Source of the DNA: Pseudomonadota bacterium
GTDB lineage: Bacteria; Pseudomonadota; Gammaproteobacteria; Xanthomonadales; Xanthomonadaceae
Reading direction: 5' to 3'
Assembly: GCA_025355485.1 (NCBI GenBank)
Contig: JANXZP010000269.1
Location: 1-11,541, forward strand
DNA: 11,541 nt
Both the position numbers and the translations under genes were made by a program. This document shows, one piece after another, positions 6,297 to 11,541 of the stretch (positions are counted from its first letter, which is position 1; each line of letters begins with the position of its first letter). Below the pieces are notes generated by a model that saw only the letters and a list, made by a program, of their open reading frames with translations, searched no databases and was not told the origin of the DNA.

Positions 6297-8207
6297 ATGG
6301 CGATGAATTTCTTCGAGCACCAGGATGCGGCGCGGCGCACGTCGAAGCGGCTGATCGTGCTGTTCGCGATGGCCGTGGCGGGCATCGTGATCGCGGTCGA
6401 CTTCGGCGTGTACGTCGGGTTCGGATTCGCCCGCCATGCCTCCGGCGGCAATGCCGCCGGCATCCTGCTGCTGTCCACCATCGTCACCCTCGCGGTGATC
6501 GGTATCTCCTCGATGGTGCGCACCGCCGGATTGCGTTCGGGCGGCAGCGCGGTCGCACTCGAACTCGGCGCGACCCAGGTGTCGGAAGACACCACCGATC
6601 CGCAATACCGCCGCCTGCGCAACGTGATCGAGGAAATCGCGATCGCCTCCGGCGTGCCGGTGCCGGAAATCTACGTGCTCGAACAGGAGGCCGGCATCAA
6701 CGCGTTCGCCGCAGGCTGGGCGCCGACCGACGCGGCGATCACGGTCACCCGCGGGGCGCTGGACCATCTCAACCGCGACGAATTGCAAGGCGTGATCGCG
6801 CACGAGTTCAGCCACGTGCTGAACGGCGATATGCGCCTGAACATCCGCCTGATCGGCATCCTGTTCGGCATCCTCGTGCTCGCGATCATCGGCCGCAAGG
6901 TGCTGTTCAACGTGCGCGGCGGCCGCGATTCCAAGGGTAACGCGCCGGTACTGCTGATCGCGCTGGCGTTGCTGATCGCCGGCTACGTCGGCCTGTTCTT
7001 TGGGCGCTTGATCAAGGCCGGGTTGAGCCGCCAACGCGAATACCTCGCCGATGCCTCGGCGGTGCAGTTCACCCGCCAGTCCAGCGGCATCGCGGGCGCG
7101 CTGAAGAAAGTCGGCGGCCTCGTCGATGGTTCCAAACTCGTCGCGACCGACGCCGAGGAAGCCTCGCACATGTTCTTCGGCGACGGCATCGGCTACAGCG
7201 CGTTATTCGCAACCCACCCGCCGCTGATCAAGCGCATCCAGGCGCTGGAACCGGGCTTCCAACCTGATGCGCTCGACAATCTGTCCGCGCGCTGGGCGCT
7301 GTCGCCGCCCGATGGCGCGGAAGAAGATCGCCAACTCGGATTCGACAGCGCGCATGGACATTTGCCTGGCGCAAACGCCGAATTGCCGATCCGCGCCGCC
7401 GCGGTGATCGCGCAGGTCGGAGCGCCGCAGGAAAACGATTACCGGCGTGCCAGCGTGATCAGCGGAAAAATGCCTGACGACTTGCTGGCCGCATCGCGAG
7501 CGCTGGACCAGGCGATCCCGCTGGTGTTCGCGCTGCTGCTCGACTCCGACGCCGGCGTGCGCGCGCAACAGGAAGCGACGATCCGCCAGCGCCACGACGA
7601 TGCCACGCTGGCCATGGCGAACACATTGTCCGCGCAGACTGCAGGCCTGCATCCCATGCTGCGGCTGCCGCTGGCCTCGCTGGTGTTCCCGTTGCTGCGC
7701 CGGCGCCCGCGCCCCGAACTCGATAACTTCATCGGCACCGTCGATGCGCTGTCGCAGGCCGATGGCCAGGTCAGCCTGTTCGAATATTGCCTGGCCTGCC
7801 TGCTGCATCGGCAACTCACCGACTCGCTGGATCCATCGGCGCACTGGAGTTCGGGCCGCCGCAAATTGCCCGAAGCGCAGAACGAGATCGCGCTGCTGCT
7901 CAGCGTGGTCGCGCAGTACGGCCAGGACACACCGGCCGAAGCGCAACGCGCCTACGCCGCCGGCATGAACAACGTCCTGCCCGACGCCAACATCGCCTAC
8001 GCGCCACCGAGCGACGGCGTCGGCGCACTCGACAATGCATGGCCGGTGCTGGACGCGCTCGACCCGATGGGCAAATCGGTGTTGATCGAAGGCCTGGTCG
8101 CGGCAGTGAGCCTGGACGGCAAGGTCACCGTGTCGGAATCGGAATTGTTGCGCACGGTGTGCGCGGTGCTGCATTGTCCGTTGCCGCCGATGTTGGAGCG
8201 CGGCTAA
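6297..8207 (+). CDS. HtpX-like M48 family membrane zinc metalloprotease with C-terminal helical extension
   Basis: A 636-residue protein. Membrane segments are predicted at about 18-42, 54-75, 183-200 and 216-238. The zinc site HEFSH is at 169-173, with the third ligand Glu248 in SRQREYLADASA and the conserved HPP at 307-309. This is the arrangement of HtpX-type M48 endopeptidases, with the active site facing the cytoplasm, degrading misfolded or damaged membrane proteins. HtpX itself is near 290 residues. Here residues about 330-636 are extra, Ala-rich and mostly helical. They contain two similar units, LSQADGQVSLFEYCLACLL (485-503) and VSLDGKVTVSESELLRTVC (604-622), recalling TerB-like metal-binding helical modules; that likeness is inference. 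Start: ATG 6297 with GGAG at 6285-6288; ATG 6303 (MNFFEHQ) is possible. Probably acts with the upstream LemA. Confidence 0.92.
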   Translation: MAMNFFEHQDAARRTSKRLIVLFAMAVAGIVIAVDFGVYVGFGFARHASGGNAAGILLLSTIVTLAVIGISSMVRTAGLRSGGSAVALELGATQVSEDTTDPQYRRLRNVIEEIAIASGVPVPEIYVLEQEAGINAFAAGWAPTDAAITVTRGALDHLNRDELQGVIAHEFSHVLNGDMRLNIRLIGILFGILVLAIIGRKVLFNVRGGRDSKGNAPVLLIALALLIAGYVGLFFGRLIKAGLSRQREYLADASAVQFTRQSSGIAGALKKVGGLVDGSKLVATDAEEASHMFFGDGIGYSALFATHPPLIKRIQALEPGFQPDALDNLSARWALSPPDGAEEDRQLGFDSAHGHLPGANAELPIRAAAVIAQVGAPQENDYRRASVISGKMPDDLLAASRALDQAIPLVFALLLDSDAGVRAQQEATIRQRHDDATLAMANTLSAQTAGLHPMLRLPLASLVFPLLRRRPRPELDNFIGTVDALSQADGQVSLFEYCLACLLHRQLTDSLDPSAHWSSGRRKLPEAQNEIALLLSVVAQYGQDTPAEAQRAYAAGMNNVLPDANIAYAPPSDGVGALDNAWPVLDALDPMGKSVLIEGLVAAVSLDGKVTVSESELLRTVCAVLHCPLPPMLERG

Positions 8208-8214
8208 CCAAATC

Positions 8215-8240
8215 CCTTCTCCCCGCATGCGGGGAGAAGG
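8215..8240. terminator. Perfect 26-bp palindrome after the M48 gene
   Basis: CCTTCTCCCCGC (8215-8226) pairs perfectly with GCGGGGAGAAGG (8229-8240) over a central AT. It starts seven bases after the M48 stop codon. The flank GTGCCAAAGGCGGATGAGGG (8241-8260) resembles a motif I recall as recurring beside such palindromes in Xanthomonadaceae. There is no T-tract, so it is a likely 3' end or REP-type repeat rather than a canonical intrinsic terminator. Confidence 0.65.
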
Positions 8241-8261
8241 TGCCAAAGGCGGATGAGGGGC

Positions 8262-8577
8262 TTCTTGTCATCCCGAGCGTAGTGGGGATCTGCTTCTTCT
8301 TTATTTCGGAAAGAGCAGAGCTTTCACGCGCTGCGCGCGCGAGTCACTTTCTCTTTCGGGAGAAAGTAACCAAAGACCATTGCGCCGGGACACTCGCCGA
8401 TGCGATGAAGCCGCATCGGTGCCCTGTGCTCCTCGGAAAACGCGGGCTGGTCCGCAACTCGGGCCATCCATGGCCCTCAAACACTCGGACCTTGCTCCCG
8501 CGTTTTCCTGCGGTGCTCGGCTCGCTTTACGGCGCAAGAGCCAACTGCGAAGCGACTCCACGACTCCGTCCTTCTTC
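8262..8577. repeat. Highly structured intergenic repeat element (nested hairpins), no credible gene
   Basis: About 315 bp without a supportable gene, between the M48 gene and the convergent low-GC gene. It begins near TCATCCCGAGCGTAG (8269-8283), a common intergenic repeat start. Visible stems: ACTTTCTC/GAGAAAGT (8346-8353/8360-8367); TTGCGCC/GGCGCAA (8380-8386/8531-8537) enclosing all that follows; CCGATGCG/CGCATCGG (8397-8404/8412-8419); GGAAAACGCGGG/CCCGCGTTTTCC (8435-8446/8497-8508); GGTCCG/CGGACC (8449-8454/8486-8491); GGGCCAT/ATGGCCC (8461-8467/8470-8476). The last three are nested and coaxial. Open frames exist on both strands here (for example 8301-8597 minus). They have repeat-type composition, and I recall similar translated repeats mis-annotated as hypothetical proteins in Xanthomonadaceae. 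Could be a repeat family, a MITE-like element or a structured RNA. Confidence 0.6.
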
Positions 8578-9213
8578 TCACCAAGTCTCTGGTTCAACCA
8601 GCTTGCTTAGCTGCGCCTTGAGTGAAAGATCAGGGACATAGCCATGTTCATAGGATGCGCGAAGAAATTCGCTCCCGATCCAGTTTTTTACCGGGATATT
8701 TCGCTTGGCAAGAAGCAGCCAACCAGCCTTGATGCACTTCTCTTCGTCAGATTGTTTGGCAAGTTCCGAAATTTCGGCCCAAAAACGGGATGAGCCTCGG
8801 ACACGAACATATCGCGCCATGTGCCAAAACTCACGGTAGGTTGGCCTGCGCAAATAACTAACCGCAATGATTTCAAGACGATCTTCCTGCTGTTGGGTCA
8901 GGAGAGATTTCTTGAGGCGGCTCCAGATGATCTGCTTCAGGTAACCGGATCGAAAGAACCATGGATCGACTTCGAGGAACGCCAACGCGGCTTCCATCTC
9001 CGCCGGATCGCGTGCGAGTAAGGAAGTCCAACATTTTACTCCGCCTGGAAAGATGAGGTCGGGATAAGCGTGATGAAAGGCCTTACAGGCTTCTGACCAT
9101 GCTTCACGATCCGCAGGAGAATGTGTGCGATGCGGAACAGTCTCATTGATGCGCTTATGCAGTGCGTTGATGCGTTCTGCATTGACGCGAACGATTTGCG
9201 CGAGATCGCTCAT
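8578..9213 (-). CDS. Hypothetical protein, low G+C, downstream of hemE
   Basis: I do not recognise this 211-residue protein. It has no signal peptide, no membrane segment and no known catalytic motif. It looks soluble and helix-rich, with nine Trp residues and several aromatic clusters (DPWFFRSGY at 83-91, YREFWHMARYVR, SRFWAEI). The reading frame is convincing because the amino-acid use is ordinary and not that of a GC-rich shadow frame. Hand counts in three 60-bp samples (8641-8760, 8881-8940) give 47-52% G+C, well below neighbours. The ATG at 9213-9211 lies 11 bases after the hemE stop, so it may be translated from the hemE transcript; no Shine-Dalgarno is visible. Its TGA stop (8580-8578) sits at the edge of the structured repeat. 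Low G+C, an orphan character and a flanking repeat together suggest acquisition by transfer. Function unknown. Confidence 0.75.
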   Translation of the reverse strand: MSDLAQIVRVNAERINALHKRINETVPHRTHSPADREAWSEACKAFHHAYPDLIFPGGVKCWTSLLARDPAEMEAALAFLEVDPWFFRSGYLKQIIWSRLKKSLLTQQQEDRLEIIAVSYLRRPTYREFWHMARYVRVRGSSRFWAEISELAKQSDEEKCIKAGWLLLAKRNIPVKNWIGSEFLRASYEHGYVPDLSLKAQLSKLVEPETW

Positions 9214-9224
9214 AGTCGCGCGTT

Positions 9225-10313
9225 TTAAGCGAACATGTGCTGCGCGCTGAACTCGTGCACCGCATCCACTAGCACCCGCACATGTTCCGGATCCATGTCC
9301 GGCGACAAGCCATGTCCTAGATTGAAGACGTGGCCGGTATGGGTGCCATCCCCGCCGCGCGCGTAGCTGCCCAGCGTGCGTAGGACTTCATTGCGGATCG
9401 AGTCGGGCGAGCCGTACAGCATCGCCGGATCGAGGTTGCCTTGCAGTGCGACCTTGCCGGCCGTGCATCGACGCGCGTCCTCGAGCGAGATCAACCAGTC
9501 CACGCCCAGCGCTTCGGCGCCGCTGTCGGCGAGTTCGGGCAGATACGGTGCGTTGCCTTTGCCGAACAGGATCAGCGGTGTGCGATCGCCGCCATCGCCG
9601 CGCGGAAGTTCCTGCGCGATGCGGCTGAGGTAACGTAGCGAGAATTCGCGATAGTGGTGCGGCGCGAGTACGCCGCCCCAGGTGTCGAACACCTGCAGCA
9701 CCTGCGCGCCGGCCGCGCGTTGCGCTGAGAGGTACGCGATCACCGCGTCGGTGGTGATGTCGAGCAGGCGATGCATCGCAGCCGGCTCGTTGAGCAGCAT
9801 CGCCTTGACCTTGGAGTAATTCTCGCTGCCGCCGCCTTCGACCATGTAGCAGGCCAGCGTCCACGGGCTGCCGGAGAATCCGATCAGCGGCACGCGGCCG
9901 TCGAGTTCCTTGCGGATCAGGCTCACCGCGTCCATCACGTAGCGCAATTCACCGGCCATGTCGGGCACGAACAACTTGTCGACATCGGCGACGCTGCGGA
10001 TCGGGCGCTCGAACTTCGGGCCTTCACCGTCGACGAAATACAGGCCAAGCCCCATCGCGTCGGGCACGGTGAGGATGTCGGAAAACAGGATCGCGGCGTC
10101 GAGGTCGAAGCGCGCGAGCGGTTGCAGGGTGACTTCGCAGGCGAGTTCGGGCGTTTTCGCCATCGCGAGGAAACTGCCGGCGCGTGCGCGGGTCGCGCGG
10201 TATTCGGGGAGGTAACGACCGGCCTGGCGCATCAGCCAGACCGGCGTGGCATCCACTGGTTCGCGGCGCAGCGCGCGCAGCAGGCGATCGTTGGTGGGAG
10301 CGATTTTTGACAT
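9225..10313 (-). CDS. hemE: Uroporphyrinogen decarboxylase
   Basis: HemE removes the four acetate carboxyl groups of uroporphyrinogen III to give coproporphyrinogen III, a cytosolic step of heme synthesis. At 362 residues it has standard length. Family landmarks: PVWLMRQAGRYLPEY (24-38) with the substrate-binding arginines R29 and R33, FSDILTVPDAMG (78-89) with the catalytic Asp79, GFSGSPWTLACYMVEGG (145-161) with Tyr156, QVFDTWGG (207-214), and NLGHGL (331-336) with the invariant His334. The start is the ATG at 10313-10311, which yields MSKIAPTND and is preceded by AGGAA about four bases upstream. The frame stays open to 10391, but the extra residues (IQPLPSPPLHSQG...) are translated intergenic repeat. 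It lies downstream of aroB and a WGR-like gene on the same strand, an order typical of xanthomonads. Confidence 0.97.
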   Translation of the reverse strand: MSKIAPTNDRLLRALRREPVDATPVWLMRQAGRYLPEYRATRARAGSFLAMAKTPELACEVTLQPLARFDLDAAILFSDILTVPDAMGLGLYFVDGEGPKFERPIRSVADVDKLFVPDMAGELRYVMDAVSLIRKELDGRVPLIGFSGSPWTLACYMVEGGGSENYSKVKAMLLNEPAAMHRLLDITTDAVIAYLSAQRAAGAQVLQVFDTWGGVLAPHHYREFSLRYLSRIAQELPRGDGGDRTPLILFGKGNAPYLPELADSGAEALGVDWLISLEDARRCTAGKVALQGNLDPAMLYGSPDSIRNEVLRTLGSYARGGDGTHTGHVFNLGHGLSPDMDPEHVRVLVDAVHEFSAQHMFA

Positions 10314-10346
10314 CACGTTCCTGGCAGATTTTGCAGCGCAAGACAC

Positions 10347-10456
10347 CCTCCCTTGCGAATGCAGGGGAGGGCTGGGGAGGGGTTGAATCATGTCCGATCG
10401 ATCATCGGCGCAAAGACGACCCCCTCCGAACCTCCCCCTGCATTCGCAAGGGGAGG
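10347..10456. repeat. Large imperfect inverted repeat between the WGR-like gene and hemE
   Basis: The left arm (about 10347-10383) and right arm (about 10420-10456) are imperfect reverse complements. Their shared core is TTGCGAATGCAGG at 10353-10365 and CCTGCATTCGCAA at 10437-10449, flanked by C-rich/G-rich blocks (CCCTCCC, GGGGAGGG). Arms are about 37 bp with a few mismatches; the 36-bp spacer carries its own CCGAT/ATCGG stem (10394-10398/10404-10408). Such C/G-rich inverted units recur between genes in Xanthomonadaceae. It starts seven bases after the WGR-like stop codon, so it may end that transcript or form a 3' stem. Confidence 0.7.
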
Positions 10457-10462
10457 AGAAAA

Positions 10463-10714
10463 CTAACGCGTTGCTTCGCCCTGCGCGAATACGATATGGA
10501 ATCCGCGGCGTACATTCGCATCGCGCGCCCTTTCGAACGCGGCCATCGCCTCGTCCTGTTTCAAGAATTGCTCGCGCTTGACCGTGCTGCGCTGGCCGAT
10601 GTGGCCGGTTTCGCGCACGAGCAGCCAGCCGCCGAGCAGATCCTGCTGCAGGCTCAGTTGCACGAATCGCGGGGATTCGGCAGCGGTGGGTGGGTGTTGG
10701 AGCAGCATGCGCAT
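10463..10714 (-). CDS. Small WGR-like domain protein
   Basis: An 83-residue soluble protein. From residue 16 to the end it matches the WGR domain pattern: RFVQLSLQQDLLGGWLLVRE, then TGHIGQRSTVKREQF, then a helix (EAMAAFERARDANVRRGFHI). The name-giving Trp-Gly-Arg is replaced here by Thr-Gly-His in VRETGHIGQRS, but Gly-x-Ile-Gly is kept. WGR domains are known in poly(ADP-ribose) polymerases, where they bind DNA ends. They also occur as short stand-alone proteins in proteobacteria whose role is not established. The start is taken as the ATG at 10714-10712; an ATG two codons later is equally possible and neither has a clear Shine-Dalgarno. It sits between aroB (116 bp upstream) and hemE on the same strand. 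Confidence 0.8.
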   Translation of the reverse strand: MRMLLQHPPTAAESPRFVQLSLQQDLLGGWLLVRETGHIGQRSTVKREQFLKQDEAMAAFERARDANVRRGFHIVFAQGEATR

Positions 10715-10747
10715 CGCGTAATTCTAACTGACGCGCAACACTCCACG

Positions 10748-10799
10748 GCCCGCCGGCATAGCCGTCGGGCGTTCTTCAGACCGCGAGCCAATGGCTCGC
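10748..10799. terminator. Two hairpins downstream of aroB
   Basis: GCCCGCCGGC (10748-10757) pairs with GCCGTCGGGC (10761-10770) around ATA, nine pairs with one C-T mismatch. GCGAGCC (10783-10789) pairs with GGCTCGC (10793-10799) around AAT. Both lie between the aroB stop and the WGR-like start, read on the minus strand. Neither is followed by a T-run on that strand, so termination is possible but partial read-through is likely. Confidence 0.45.
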
Positions 10800-10830
10800 A
10801 TAGGGCCTTCATCACCCAACGCGCATGCGT

Positions 10831-11541
10831 TCAGGGGCTGCCCAACTCGTCGCCAAGCAATTCCAGCACGCGCTGCGCGTCCACATCCTTGGCGAGGTAT
10901 GCGCGGCCGATTCCGCGCCACAACACCAGCCGCAACTGGCCGGAAACGTTTTTCTTGTCCAGCCGCATCCGCGCGAGCAGCGCGGCGGGCGCAAGCCCAT
11001 CCGGAATCGCGACCGGCAGGCCCAGGCGTTCGAGCAATGCATCCAGGCGCGCGGTGTCGAGCAGGGGCGCACGGCCGAGTTCGGACGACAGCCGTGCCGC
11101 GAGCATCATGCCGATCGCTACCGCCTCGCCATGCAGCAAGGTTCCGAAGCCGGCTTCAGCCTCAAGCGCGTGGCCGAAGGTGTGGCCGAAGTTGAGCAGC
11201 GCGCGCGCGCCCTGTTCGGTTTCGTCCTTCTCGACGACGCTCGCCTTCTGCGCGCAGCTACGGCGCACCGCTTCGGCCAGCGTTTCCGGATCGCGCGCAA
11301 GCAGCTCGTCGGCGTGTTTCTCGATCCAGCCGAAGAAGGCACGGTCGCCAATCGCGCCGTACTTCACGATCTCGGCCAGGCCCGCCGACAATTCGCGCGC
11401 AGGCAGTGTCGCCAGCGTGTCGGTGTCGATGATCACAGCGGACGGCTGATGGAACGCGCCGACGAGATTCTTCCCTTGCGGCAGGTCCACTGCGGTCTTG
11501 CCGCCGACCGACGAATCCACCATCGCGAGCAAGGTGGTCGG
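10831..11541 (-). CDS. aroB: 3-dehydroquinate synthase, 5' end cut off by the window edge
   Basis: AroB converts DAHP to 3-dehydroquinate, the second step of the shikimate pathway, using NAD and a divalent metal in the cytosol. The visible 236 residues cover the C-terminal two-thirds of a protein usually near 360 residues. The reading frame enters at the window edge with PTTLLAMVDSSVGGKTAVD, the conserved glycine-rich segment. GKNLVGAFHQP and the metal-ligand regions AEIVKYG, NFGHTFGHALE and LHGEAVAIGM follow. A TTG at 11532 is in frame but is not the start, since family homology extends beyond it. The gene ends at 10831 with TGA. aroK normally precedes aroB in this group and would lie outside the window. 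Confidence 0.97.
   Translation of the reverse strand, partial: PTTLLAMVDSSVGGKTAVDLPQGKNLVGAFHQPSAVIIDTDTLATLPARELSAGLAEIVKYGAIGDRAFFGWIEKHADELLARDPETLAEAVRRSCAQKASVVEKDETEQGARALLNFGHTFGHALEAEAGFGTLLHGEAVAIGMMLAARLSSELGRAPLLDTARLDALLERLGLPVAIPDGLAPAALLARMRLDKKNVSGQLRLVLWRGIGRAYLAKDVDAQRVLELLGDELGSP

Noticed and set aside
6144..8246. Long minus-strand frames (6144-7169 and 7203-8246) opposite the M48 gene
   Set aside because: His/Asp/Gln/Arg-rich antisense frames with no recognisable domain; the M48 zinc motifs on the + strand are unambiguous.
8301..8597. A 98-codon minus-strand frame, and the + strand frame reading SHFLFREKVTK, in the repeat element
   Set aside because: Both are translations of the structured repeat. 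No Shine-Dalgarno, composition is repeat-like, and both strands are open at once.
10184..11449. A 421-codon + strand frame spanning the hemE start to aroB
   Set aside because: It crosses several genes antisense and is Ser/Arg/Ala-rich, so it is a GC-driven shadow.

Overview
The window is GC-rich DNA with a layout and intergenic repeat content typical of a Xanthomonadales/Lysobacterales gammaproteobacterium (Xanthomonadaceae or Rhodanobacteraceae). This placement is inferred from three things: codon bias, the aroB - small ORF - hemE arrangement, and the kinds of palindromic intergenic repeats. No rRNA, tRNA, CRISPR array, transposase or phage gene is visible.

Left part (1-4043, + strand): a very basic Lys/Ala/Pro histone-H1-like protein with an internal 15-bp tandem repeat and a strong 3' hairpin. 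About 375 bp of non-coding DNA follow. Next is a PAS-GGDEF-EAL cyclic-di-GMP protein with an intact GGDEF motif but an atypical EAL site. After it lies a secreted kelch-repeat protein whose frame is broken by one extra C in a run of seven Cs. A REP-like hairpin with a GCAA loop separates it from the convergent next gene.

Middle (4083-8240): a secreted beta-lactamase-fold serine hydrolase (minus strand) is divergent from lemA. lemA is followed by an HtpX-like M48 membrane metalloprotease with a long C-terminal helical extension. The lemA-protease pair probably forms a membrane-stress or quality-control unit. Two consecutive perfect or near-perfect hairpins fill the gap between them.

Right part (8215-11541): a palindrome and a roughly 300-bp highly structured repeat element are followed by a minus-strand cluster. 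In transcription order this is aroB (5' end cut by the window edge), a short WGR-like protein, a large inverted repeat, hemE (uroporphyrinogen decarboxylase), and an unrecognised 211-residue protein of clearly lower G+C whose stop codon abuts the repeat element. aroB (shikimate pathway) and hemE (heme) are ordinary housekeeping genes; the low-GC gene and the repeats around it are the accessory part.

I did not find a convincing new multi-gene system. The best leads are the nested-hairpin element at about 8262-8577 with the orphan gene beside it, the double hairpin between lemA and the protease, and the homopolymer frameshift in the kelch gene.
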